In this document: one piece after another, positions 8,156 through 15,330 of the stretch
Layout of the letters: every line of letters starts with the position of its first letter
How positions within the stretch are numbered: position 1 is the first letter of the stretch
Source of the DNA: a virus
Length of the DNA stretch: 25,673 nucleotides
Strand: one strand, 5' to 3'
Virus record (IMG/VR): IMGVR_UViG_3300037961_001042
Coordinates: 1-25,673 of that record
Notes under the pieces: generated by a model
Databases searched by the model: none
Seen by the model: only the letters and a program-made list of their open reading frames with translations
What the model was told of the DNA's origin: nothing
Made by a program: the position numbers and the translations under genes

Positions 8156-8628
8156 TACAAATTCCACAAAGTACAGTAAGTTCTAGTTCTCATTATATTC
8201 GTTTAAATGTTTACGACAGATTTGCTTTTAAATTAGGCACGTCTGGTTATAGTTACAATCCTTTAATTAAAATGACTAGCCAAGAGACAAATCAGGATAA
8301 AATATTTATTGCACTATCGACTGACACAACTTGGGCGCAAAGATATTTTGCGATGTTGTTTTTAACTGTGGCGGACTTGTCTCTTGAAAATCCCTCTTTA
8401 GGTTTGGTAGCTTTTGGAACAAGAGAATTCCCTTATGGCGTTTATGACATTTCTGTATATGAAAACTCAACGTCTACAAATCTAGCGCCTAATGCAACTT
8501 ATGGAGTGGTTTATCAAGGACTAGCTAACGTAAAAGTAGCAACCCCACAAGAGTCTGCTACAAAATATTATAAATATTTAGAAGACCAAGAGCAAGTTGT
8601 ATATTTAACTAATACACCAATAACATAA
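8152..8628 (+). CDS. Putative virion structural protein (158 aa)
   Basis: A 158-residue protein rich in Ser, Thr, Tyr and short beta-strand-like segments (HYIRLNVYDRFAFKLG, VADLSLENPSLGLVAFG, FPYGVYDISVYENST, TYGVVYQGLANVKV), ending in YKYLEDQEQVVYLTNTPIT. The pattern looks like a small beta-sandwich virion protein such as a decoration, neck or tail protein. It starts in an ATGA overlap and ends in a 1-bp TAATG overlap with the portal gene, so it is co-translated with head-vertex components. I cannot name a specific function. Confidence 0.55.
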   Translation: MIQIPQSTVSSSSHYIRLNVYDRFAFKLGTSGYSYNPLIKMTSQETNQDKIFIALSTDTTWAQRYFAMLFLTVADLSLENPSLGLVAFGTREFPYGVYDISVYENSTSTNLAPNATYGVVYQGLANVKVATPQESATKYYKYLEDQEQVVYLTNTPIT

Positions 8629-10880
8629 TGCCTAAAAAGAAAAACAAATACGACCTATCAGTAGTTGAGCTTGCTCACTATAACATACCTCACATTGTTG
8701 AAAAAGATGACAAAGAGTACATCTATTTCGGAGCAGACAATCTATATCCTCAATACTTAATAGAACTATTTACAGGCTCTGGGATCAATTCAGCTATTAT
8801 CAAAGGAGTGTCAGCCATGATTGCTGGAGACCAGCAGGGAACGTGTCAAGGTCTTGACGTTGTTGACAAAGACGAATTAGAAGGCGATGCAAAAGAACAA
8901 CTACTAAAGTTTAATAAACTACTAAAAACTGGAAGTAGAAACACAATAAAAAACCTAGCATTCGATTTAAAGCTATTTGGAACGTGTTACATCAACGTAA
9001 TATGGAATAAGGCTAAAACGGCTATCCATGAAATAAAACACATTCCAGCGCAGTATATACGCTCAGGAAAGGCTGACGGCTACGGCAAGGTTAATGAGTA
9101 TTACTATTGTTATGACTGGAGCAATATAAGAAAATACAAGCCAAGAATTATAAAGGCTTTTAATCCAGAAGACAGAACAGAGACAAGTCAACTAATGCAA
9201 GTTAAGGAATACAACCCTCAATCGTTCTACTATGGAATCTGTGACTATGTAGGTGGGACGGATTTTATACAGCTTGACATGTCGATTGCGGAACTACATT
9301 TAGCTAATATAGACAACAACTTTATGCCTAGTTGTATGATTAATTTTTCGAATGGGATTCCGACAGACATGGAGCGTCAAGAGGTTGAGCGTAAATTGAA
9401 TGCGCGCTTTTCTGGAGCTGGGAACAGTGGAAAACTAATTATAACTTTTAACGACGGCAAAGAAACAACACCAGAAATTGTGCCGTTAAACACAGGAGAC
9501 AATGACGACAAGTATCAGTTCTTGTCGCAAGAAGTTAGTCGAAAAATTCTCACAGCTCATAGAGTCACGTCCCCACTCCTTTTTGGCGTGAAAGCTGAGT
9601 CTGGTTTTGGAAGCAATGCCGATGAGCTTCGAGACTCGTATTCACTTTATAATTCAACTTGCATCAAGCCGTTTCAATCCACACTCTTAGAATCACTTGA
9701 CCAGATATTTAGAATTAATGGGATAGATAGTTTAGACATATACTTTAAAACGCTTAAACCTGCTGACTTCTTAGACTTAGACATGATTGACGCAATAGAC
9801 GAACAGACAGAAGGAATAGACATAGAAGAAGTTACAGAAGACACAGTAGTAGCTCCAGCAGGAGAAGTAGTAGAACAACCAATAGAAGAAGAAATGCCTG
9901 AAGAAGAAGAAGTAGAGGTAGTCCAAGACGTTGAGGCTTCATATAATGGCGCACAAATTAGTAGTGCAATAGACATTGTAGCTAAGGTACAAGAAGGAAT
10001 TTTGAGCAAAGATCAAGCGATTGTATTCTTAATTCAGTTCTTACAGCTACCGCCAGAAGTTGCACAAAGGTTCTTTGCAGATACGCCAGAGCCTAAGCCT
10101 TTAGTGGAAAACTTAAAAGACATCTTGCGAAACCTTAAAAAAAAAAAGATAAGCACTAGCGTTTCTGAGTTTAAAAAAAGCGCTAAAGAAAAAGCTATAA
10201 AAGACGACAATGTAGACATTTCGTTTTTTGATGACATAGGAATAACACTAGACAAGGACGAATGGTTTGAAGCACACGTTGACTCAATAGACGATGACAA
10301 GATTGACAAGCGTTATCATGAGTTCGCTTACGCTCCAGCAGGCACGCCAAATGTCGCTGATAGTTCTAGCGATATAGGAATGTTTAGAATTTTGTATAGA
10401 TACTCGCAAACGTTGTCAGTAAATAAAAAGACTGGACAAATATCTAGCAGAGAGTTTTGTCAAAAGATGGTTGCTAAGTCAATAGCTGGAACATTGTATA
10501 GAATGGAAGACTTGGAGAAAGCGTCTACTAAAGCTGTTAACAAAGGATTTGGAGCTGGAGGTTCTAATACTTATAATATAGCACTATATAAAGGAGGAGC
10601 TAATTGCAAGCATCGCTGGGAACGAGTGTTCTATTTCAGACGTATAGTACCTAAAGGAACAACGTTTGTAGATGTTGACGGAAAGGAATATCAAGAAGGA
10701 GAGTATCTACCAAACGGAACATTAAATAATTTTAGAGAAGTATCACAGGCTTTTGCAAACGGAAAAATGCCTATGCCTGATGACGCGGAAATGAGAAAAA
10801 CAACGTGGAGAATGAAGAATCACGGATTCCTAAAACCACGAAAAGAAAAAGAAAGAAGTTACAAAACAAACGTAGGATAA
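8628..10880 (+). CDS. Portal protein with fused C-terminal domain
   Basis: Portal protein of 750 residues, the dodecameric ring through which DNA enters and leaves the head. The N-terminal part (GADNLYPQYLIELFTGSGIN, IKGVSAMIAG, LFGTCYINVIW, HIPAQYIRSGK, SQEVSRKILTAHRVTSPLLFG and AESGFGSNADELRD) has the order seen in phage portals. An acidic linker (about 390-435) and a helical part (YNGAQISSAIDIVAKVQEGI) lead to about residue 500. Then comes a stretch of four lysines coded by eleven consecutive A bases, and about 245 more residues with SSREFCQKMVAKSIAGTLYR, a G-G-x-N-C-x-H-x-W motif (Cys660, His662, Trp664) and a Lys/Arg-rich end. Usual portals are about 400-550 residues, so the C-terminal domain is an addition, perhaps taking the place of a separate minor head protein, none of which is seen nearby. 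Confidence 0.85.
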   Translation: MPKKKNKYDLSVVELAHYNIPHIVEKDDKEYIYFGADNLYPQYLIELFTGSGINSAIIKGVSAMIAGDQQGTCQGLDVVDKDELEGDAKEQLLKFNKLLKTGSRNTIKNLAFDLKLFGTCYINVIWNKAKTAIHEIKHIPAQYIRSGKADGYGKVNEYYYCYDWSNIRKYKPRIIKAFNPEDRTETSQLMQVKEYNPQSFYYGICDYVGGTDFIQLDMSIAELHLANIDNNFMPSCMINFSNGIPTDMERQEVERKLNARFSGAGNSGKLIITFNDGKETTPEIVPLNTGDNDDKYQFLSQEVSRKILTAHRVTSPLLFGVKAESGFGSNADELRDSYSLYNSTCIKPFQSTLLESLDQIFRINGIDSLDIYFKTLKPADFLDLDMIDAIDEQTEGIDIEEVTEDTVVAPAGEVVEQPIEEEMPEEEEVEVVQDVEASYNGAQISSAIDIVAKVQEGILSKDQAIVFLIQFLQLPPEVAQRFFADTPEPKPLVENLKDILRNLKKKKISTSVSEFKKSAKEKAIKDDNVDISFFDDIGITLDKDEWFEAHVDSIDDDKIDKRYHEFAYAPAGTPNVADSSSDIGMFRILYRYSQTLSVNKKTGQISSREFCQKMVAKSIAGTLYRMEDLEKASTKAVNKGFGAGGSNTYNIALYKGGANCKHRWERVFYFRRIVPKGTTFVDVDGKEYQEGEYLPNGTLNNFREVSQAFANGKMPMPDDAEMRKTTWRMKNHGFLKPRKEKERSYKTNVG

Positions 10881-10885
10881 TAAAT

Positions 10886-11206
10886 ATGGCTTTACAATAT
10901 ACATTTACAAGCGCAACAGGAATAACATCTAACAGCGCATATCATAAAATATACAAAATAGAATACAATGCAAAAAAATCAACCGCAACAGTATTCGCAG
11001 AAATTTTCCACGATGCCTCAGCAAGAACAAACAATAAAGTTCCTATTGATGTGGTGGAGTTTGATTTTGCAATGGCGGTAGGAGACACAGACGACAATCC
11101 TGTTAAGCAGGCTTATGCGGCTATGAAAACAAAAACAAAAGTAAAAGACAGTAGAGGAAAACCAATAAGTTTAGATTATACAGATAGAAATGTTCAAGAC
11201 GTTTAA
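10886..11206 (+). CDS. Small conserved-looking phage protein (106 aa)
   Basis: A 106-residue protein starting MALQYTFTSATGI five bases after the portal stop. A longer version of the frame starts at 10805 inside the portal gene, but its extra N-terminus is only the Lys-rich reading of the portal end, so the later ATG is preferred. It has strands around YHKIYKIEYNAKKSTATVFAE, an acidic middle (DVVEFDFAMAVGDTDDN) and a polar C-terminus with the helix VKQAYAAMKTKTKVKD. Position between portal and connector suggests a neck or head-completion protein, but the family is not recognised. Confidence 0.6.
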   Translation: MALQYTFTSATGITSNSAYHKIYKIEYNAKKSTATVFAEIFHDASARTNNKVPIDVVEFDFAMAVGDTDDNPVKQAYAAMKTKTKVKDSRGKPISLDYTDRNVQDV

Positions 11207-11217
11207 ATAAAAAAATT

Positions 11218-11787
11218 ATGCCTGTAACACACACACTTCTAATAAGCGCAGATACGCTAAAACAAAATACAACGATTTCAGAATCGGTGGACACAAACTT
11301 GATACACCCTGTTATTATGTTAGCTCAAGATAAATACATTTTGCCTGTTTTAGGCACAGACCTTTTTGAGAAACTTAAAACAGAAGTGCAAGGCACTCCA
11401 GCTGGAAACTATTTGATCTTGTTACGAGATTATGTAGGCAAGTGTCTTTGTCAATATACTCTCGCTACTCTCTACCCTGTGTTACGTCTAAGGGCGGCGC
11501 GTCACTCAATTTCTGAAATGAATAGTGAGCAAGGCTCGTCAGCAAGTTATGACGCTATACAGCCTCTCATTGATTCCGCCCTTGACATGGGAGCGTTCTA
11601 CCGCGAGCAAATGATTTCTTATTTAACTAATAACACATCACTATTTCCAGAATACAGTTCGAACACTGGCTCAGATATTAGTCCGACTACGCGTAATTTT
11701 TACAGCGGTATAAATATGGACACTAATATTAACGACATAGAGATTAAGGCTTTATTAGCTGGAATGGGATATAAAAATATATGTTAA
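11218..11787 (+). CDS. Head-tail connector-like protein
   Basis: A 189-residue, mostly helical protein. The start SADTLKQNTTISESVDTNLI followed by IMLAQDKYILPVLGTDLFEKL is a pattern I associate with the Bacteroidota phage family (DUF6712-like) that fills the place of head-tail adaptor proteins. Further helices follow (LILLRDYVGKCLCQYTLATL and LIDSALDMGAFYREQMISYL). It lies just after the portal block, where connectors normally sit, and it is followed by a fibre-like gene. The family name is from memory of the pattern, so treat the adaptor role as probable only. Confidence 0.6.
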   Translation: MPVTHTLLISADTLKQNTTISESVDTNLIHPVIMLAQDKYILPVLGTDLFEKLKTEVQGTPAGNYLILLRDYVGKCLCQYTLATLYPVLRLRAARHSISEMNSEQGSSASYDAIQPLIDSALDMGAFYREQMISYLTNNTSLFPEYSSNTGSDISPTTRNFYSGINMDTNINDIEIKALLAGMGYKNIC

Positions 11788-11874
11788 TGAGGGGAAAATA
11801 CAACACAAAGTTTTCCTTGATTAACTTTAGAAAACTAAAAAAATATATTAAAAAACTAAATAAAATTAATAACA

Positions 11875-12417
11875 ATGGCCAAAAGAGTAACAGATTTAAC
11901 AGCAATTGAGGAACAATTAGGTTCAGGCGATTTATTTATGGTGGTCGATGTAAACGACACGAGTTCTGGAGCAGACGGAACTAGCAAAAAGTTTGATGCA
12001 AAATACTTAATACAAACAGACAAAATATCTGTATCAAACGCAGAGTTACACGCTATGAAAGCTACAGGCGGAGCAGGCACGTTTAAAACATTAGTAGGGG
12101 CTTTAAGCGGTTATATGATAACAGTGTACAATGTAACGGTATTAACTACTTATGCAGCTTCAACAGAATCCTCTAGTGAAAATTTATATTTTGGCTATAA
12201 GTCTGATGATACATCTGCTTATTGGAATACTGCTAGAGATTTTATGAATGGAAGCACAAAAAGTATTACTGCTTGTTTTACAGGAGCATTTGTACCAAAT
12301 GGAACTTGTACAGAAACAATTTTAAATAAACCTTTTTTAATGTATTCAAGTGATAATTTTGATGGGGGTTGGACTTGTGATGTTTATGTAACTTATGCTT
12401 ATACTAAAGTGCTATGA
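11875..12417 (+). CDS. Short fibre-like or virion surface protein
   Basis: A 180-residue protein. The N-terminus AKRVTDLTAIEEQLGSGDLF, then MVVDVNDTSSGADGTSKKF, is the pattern found at the start of many phage tail fibres and virion appendages (a DL-V-D-x-x-D module followed by G-T-x-K). The C-terminal 110 residues are rich in Tyr, Thr, Ser and Gly with strand-like segments (FGYKSDDTSAYWNTARDF, CTETILNKPFLMYSSDNF, WTCDVYVTYAYTKVL) and four Cys, as in a small surface-exposed head domain. It may bind the host or decorate the virion. Its stop overlaps the start of the secreted beta-barrel gene in an ATGA junction. The 87 bp before it hold no other gene. Confidence 0.5.
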   Translation: MAKRVTDLTAIEEQLGSGDLFMVVDVNDTSSGADGTSKKFDAKYLIQTDKISVSNAELHAMKATGGAGTFKTLVGALSGYMITVYNVTVLTTYAASTESSSENLYFGYKSDDTSAYWNTARDFMNGSTKSITACFTGAFVPNGTCTETILNKPFLMYSSDNFDGGWTCDVYVTYAYTKVL

Positions 12418-13433
12418 TAAAATACTTATTATTATTAATACCGTTTTTGTCTTTTGGGCAAATAGATTTCTTCAAGTATTCTACTATTTATACATCTATG
12501 AATATGAATACAAGTATGGTAGAAAGACAAGACTATATTTCTGTTGACAAAGGCTACGAAGATGTCACAAAGATTAATGAATATGATTTCAATTTAAGTT
12601 TTGGAATCCGTAAAATTGCTCGCTATGCGTATGAACAGAAAAAACGAACTTGGTTCACAGGTACAGAATACAATGTTTCAGAAAATGTTACTATTTCCAA
12701 TGCTGTTGGTTTTGAGTATCTTGCTAATTATTCGTATATACGCAGTCGTGGCGACACACTTATTGAGCAAAATTACTGGCTTAGATACTTGGGAAAAAGA
12801 TTTGTAATTAAAGCACAATACACTGACAAACAAAAAGTTGATCTTAGATACAACTCTTTAGATGCTAGATTAAGACTAACAAAAGGAGGTTTTGACGTTA
12901 CACTCGGAGGACTATATAGAGTTCATGATGCTTATGGCTATACACCGATAGATGACTTTTGGATTGCAGGAGAACAGTCTTTTCCACAACTAGCAGAGGA
13001 GTTTGGATATAGTAGCGAGTTTGTCAATGGTCAATGGAACTGGTTTAAAAACAACGAATTACTTGCAACATCAAATGACGAGTTCTACAAACACTATTTT
13101 GGCGAAGCCATAGCAGACTTTAACACAAGAGAACTTGAGGCTTTAGGTATGCAAAGAGAGCTTAGCTTAGTGCTTGGTTTATCATACTATAAATATACTC
13201 CAAACTACTGGGTTCACGTTTGGGCGAATCTAATGCCTTTACACTATGGTTTGGACGAATACTCTTACGAGTATGGAGAAAGTGCCTTAGAACGCTTAGA
13301 ATGGGATTCTGGAGCTGTTTTAGGCGCTAAAGTTACAAAGCACTTAGGATTGTTTGTGGAGGGTACACATTTAAAATACTGGGACAAGCCTGTCTACGAG
13401 TGTAAGTTTGGGTTTAATTATTTAATATTTTAA
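12414..13433 (+). CDS. Secreted outer-membrane beta-barrel-like protein
   Basis: A 339-residue protein with a clear Sec signal peptide (MIKYLLLLIPFLSFGQ) whose SFGQ end is typical of Bacteroidota. The mature part consists of alternating polar/hydrophobic strands rich in Tyr, Trp and Phe: NEYDFNLSFGIRKIARY, RTWFTGTEYNVSENVTISN, VGFEYLANYSYIRSRG, WLRYLGKRFVIKAQY, DARLRLTKGGFDVTLGGLYR, ELSLVLGLSYYKYTP, LGLFVEGTHLKYWD, and a C-terminal strand ending in the aromatic FNYLIF. This is the signature of an outer-membrane beta-barrel. I cannot assign a known phage function. Options are receptor masking or superinfection exclusion, outer-membrane opening at lysis, or a virion component exported by mistake of annotation. 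Strand count cannot be fixed by eye. Confidence 0.65.
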   Translation: MIKYLLLLIPFLSFGQIDFFKYSTIYTSMNMNTSMVERQDYISVDKGYEDVTKINEYDFNLSFGIRKIARYAYEQKKRTWFTGTEYNVSENVTISNAVGFEYLANYSYIRSRGDTLIEQNYWLRYLGKRFVIKAQYTDKQKVDLRYNSLDARLRLTKGGFDVTLGGLYRVHDAYGYTPIDDFWIAGEQSFPQLAEEFGYSSEFVNGQWNWFKNNELLATSNDEFYKHYFGEAIADFNTRELEALGMQRELSLVLGLSYYKYTPNYWVHVWANLMPLHYGLDEYSYEYGESALERLEWDSGAVLGAKVTKHLGLFVEGTHLKYWDKPVYECKFGFNYLIF

Positions 13434-13435
13434 TT

Positions 13436-13996
13436 ATGAAAAAATTATTGTTGTTATTATTTATTAGTTCTTTTTCTTTTGCACAAGACTATGACTTTGA
13501 AGCACTGTGTATAGCTTGCGCAGAGGCTAATGGTTTCTATTGTGGCGATGACGTTAGCAACTGGACGCAATACTCTCCAGACGGCTGTGTTCAGACATCT
13601 TGGATAAACGACGGCTGGGTAGACTGTGTCGATTCTAGCGACGAGGGAGAAGACGTTGTTCCTACAACACTAGCTGAGTGCGCTCCACCAGCTCCAGAAT
13701 GTGACACAATATATGTAGAAGTTCCAGTAATACAAACAGACACAATAATACAAACAGATACTATTGTTGAAACAATAATAGAAACAGAATATCTAACAGA
13801 CACTATTGTAGAGTTTCAAGAAATCATTATAACAGACTATATTGATTGCACAACTGGACTACCTTGCAATAGTGGTATGCAAGAAGTGTTAGACAAGTCA
13901 AAAAATACAGGCTTACTTTATGATCTTAATGGTAGAACTATAAAAAGAGCCGAAGGAATTTACATAGAAAATGGTTTAATTAAATATAAATTATAA
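13436..13996 (+). CDS. Secreted Cys-rich protein, LDL-A-like motif and T9SS-like tail
   Basis: A 186-residue protein with a Sec signal peptide (MKKLLLLLFISSFSFAQ, FAQ cleavage). The mature part carries nine Cys. Residues 51-71 (CVQTSWINDGWVDCVDSSDE) closely follow the calcium-binding end of LDL-receptor class A modules (C-I-x-x-x-W-x-x-D-G-x-x-D-C-x-D-x-S-D-E), although other module Cys positions are not standard. A Thr/Asp/Ile-rich spacer (about 90-135) has imperfect TDTI repeats. The C-terminus (160-186: LLYDLNGRTIK, then GIYIENGLIKYKL) has the Y-D-x-x-G-R...G-I-Y-I-x-N-G pattern of Bacteroidota sorting tails used by the type IX secretion system, though shorter than the usual 70-80 residue domain. 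It may be displayed on the host surface. Function is unknown. Confidence 0.65.
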   Translation: MKKLLLLLFISSFSFAQDYDFEALCIACAEANGFYCGDDVSNWTQYSPDGCVQTSWINDGWVDCVDSSDEGEDVVPTTLAECAPPAPECDTIYVEVPVIQTDTIIQTDTIVETIIETEYLTDTIVEFQEIIITDYIDCTTGLPCNSGMQEVLDKSKNTGLLYDLNGRTIKRAEGIYIENGLIKYKL

Positions 13997-14232
13997 TGGA
14001 TATATTCAAAGATAACAACGATTGGAACGAAAAGTCTATAATAGGTTTTATAGCTTTCTTAATAATGTGTTTAATAATGATAGCAGATTTACTTACTGGC
14101 TGGATAGGCAAAGACCTCGTCATAAATGAGTTCATATACGATTCTTTCACATGGATTGTGTTAGGGTGTTTTGGACTTAGTGCGACAGAAAAATTCTCTG
14201 GTAAAAAATGTGATAAAAGTTGCAACAAATGA
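13996..14232 (+). CDS. Small two-TM membrane protein, holin-like
   Basis: A 78-residue protein with two hydrophobic segments: IIGFIAFLIMCLIMIADLLTG (about 15-35) and, after a short polar loop, FIYDSFTWIVLGCFGLSA (about 46-63). A Lys/Cys-rich tail follows (KKCDKSCNK). The size, topology and position two genes before an endolysin fit a holin or antiholin, but the 3TM-type holin of this phage is more clearly the gene at 15330, so this may be a second pore protein or an antiholin. Its start overlaps the previous stop by one base and its stop overlaps the next start (ATGA). Confidence 0.55.
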   Translation: MDIFKDNNDWNEKSIIGFIAFLIMCLIMIADLLTGWIGKDLVINEFIYDSFTWIVLGCFGLSATEKFSGKKCDKSCNK

Positions 14233-14501
14233 AAGAACTATCTGAAGACTCAAAGTTTCAAATTAGCCTTAAAACACTAGGCGGAATTGTGGTTTTAATT
14301 GTTACCCTCGTAGGTATGTGGTTTACGCTACAAGCTGACATAGAAGAAGCTAAGATGCTACCAGAAATGCCTATTAGTGAAAAAGAGTTCGAGCTAAAAG
14401 ATAAATTAATTAGAGGCTCTATTTTAAGCACTCAAGAAGACGTAAAAGAAATTAAAGAAGACATGAAGTATTTGAGAGACAAGATAGACAAAATGGACTA
14501 A
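14229..14501 (+). CDS. Single-TM coiled-coil protein, possible inner-membrane spanin
   Basis: A 90-residue protein. I chose the ATG at 14229, which overlaps the upstream TGA as ATGA. A TTG nine bases earlier would add three residues and looks less likely. After a short polar start comes one transmembrane segment (LKTLGGIVVLIVTLVGMWF, about 15-33) and then a charged helix with coiled-coil character (KLIRGSILSTQEDVKEIKED, YLRDKIDKMD). An N-terminal anchor followed by a periplasmic coiled coil is the topology of an i-spanin such as Rz, which a phage of a Gram-negative host needs to fuse the outer membrane. No obvious o-spanin partner is seen, so this stays a suggestion. Confidence 0.5.
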   Translation: MKELSEDSKFQISLKTLGGIVVLIVTLVGMWFTLQADIEEAKMLPEMPISEKEFELKDKLIRGSILSTQEDVKEIKEDMKYLRDKIDKMD

Positions 14502-14836
14502 TGACTAATTTACCTTACATATTAATAGGCTTATTCTTTTTTTGCATAGGCTCTTGTTTTGCACAAGTTAAAGTTGTTCACTACAATAGTGAATGGAACT
14601 CTGAAAATAATTACAATATTACATCTTTAAAAGATTGCGAAAAAGCTGACGTTGTAATATGTCACAATCCAGAGGAGCAAGAAAAATACGACATACTTGC
14701 TGTTCCTACAATTATAGTTTTTGACAATAGTATAGAGGTTGCTAGGTATGAAGCAAATATAATGATGCAATTAGATTTGTCAATTAGTGATTTGCAAAAG
14801 GCTATTGATAAAATTTATTTAACAAAATTTGAATGA
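14501..14836 (+). CDS. Secreted thioredoxin-fold protein without CXXC
   Basis: A 111-residue protein with a signal peptide (LPYILIGLFFFCIGSCFAQ). Cleavage after FAQ is likely, but IGSC could also be a lipobox, which would make it a lipoprotein. The mature part reads like a thioredoxin fold: VKVVHYNSEWN as the first strand and turn, KADVVICHNPEEQEKY, and the cis-proline strand ILAVPTIIVFDNSIEVARYE at about 65-84. The place of the active-site CXXC holds SEWNSENN instead, so the redox centre is missing. It sits between membrane proteins and the endolysin, joined by 1-bp and ATGA overlaps. Periplasmic binding, protection or a structural role is possible; oxidoreductase activity is unlikely. Confidence 0.6.
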   Translation: MTNLPYILIGLFFFCIGSCFAQVKVVHYNSEWNSENNYNITSLKDCEKADVVICHNPEEQEKYDILAVPTIIVFDNSIEVARYEANIMMQLDLSISDLQKAIDKIYLTKFE

Positions 14837-15330
14837 AGTTAACTAAAAATTTCACATTGCAAGAAATGATTTTTAGTGCTACGGCACAAAGATTATGTAT
14901 TGATAATTCAGCAACAAAAGAAGGAATCATAAAGTTGAGACTCCTGTGCGTTAATCTGTTACAGCCATTGAGGAATCACATAGGCTCTATCAGAGTAACC
15001 TCAGCGTACAGGTGTCCAGCTTTGTCAGAGGCTATCGGATCAAGTGCGTCCAGCCAGCATTGTCGCTATGAAGCGGTGGACATTCAACACGTTAGCAGAG
15101 GCAAAATGGACAACCTTAAAATCTATAAAGCACTGATAGACTTAGACTTAGACTATGACCAGTGCATCTTAGAATTTGGGGACTCGTCCGCTTTGAGTGA
15201 TCCTATGTTTCCAAGTTGGCTACACTTGAGCTGGAAAGTATCAGACAATAGACGAGAGACTTTAGTTGCCTATAAAGATATGGACAATAAAACAAAGTAC
15301 AGACCTTTAATTAAATACAATTCTTTATAA
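14833..15330 (+). CDS. Endolysin, M15-type D-Ala-D-Ala/peptidoglycan peptidase
   Basis: A 165-residue zinc peptidase of the M15 family (Peptidase_M15_3 type), which cuts peptide cross-links of peptidoglycan and acts as endolysin. The N-terminus (MKLTKNFTLQEMIFSATAQR) and LRNHIGSIRVTSAYRCPAL are characteristic. The zinc ligands are visible as His76 in SSQHCRYEAVD, Asp83 in the same motif, and His131 in SWLHLSW, with Glu114 in ILEFG as the likely catalytic base. It has no signal peptide, so it depends on a holin, and the 3TM holin gene follows with a 1-bp overlap. It also shares an ATGA junction with the gene before it. Confidence 0.88.
   Translation: MKLTKNFTLQEMIFSATAQRLCIDNSATKEGIIKLRLLCVNLLQPLRNHIGSIRVTSAYRCPALSEAIGSSASSQHCRYEAVDIQHVSRGKMDNLKIYKALIDLDLDYDQCILEFGDSSALSDPMFPSWLHLSWKVSDNRRETLVAYKDMDNKTKYRPLIKYNSL

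Noticed and set aside
7906-8193. Minus-strand ORF of 95 codons
   Set aside because: Opposite two small genes that have a promoter, overlaps and coupling; hydrophobic reading of A-rich coding DNA.
9674-10309. Minus-strand ORFs opposite the portal gene
   Set aside because: Ser/Thr-rich shadows of the acidic portal linker.
11793-11816. GGAAAA/TTTTCC hairpin after the connector-like gene as terminator
   Set aside because: Only six weak pairs with a 12-base loop and no T-tract after it.
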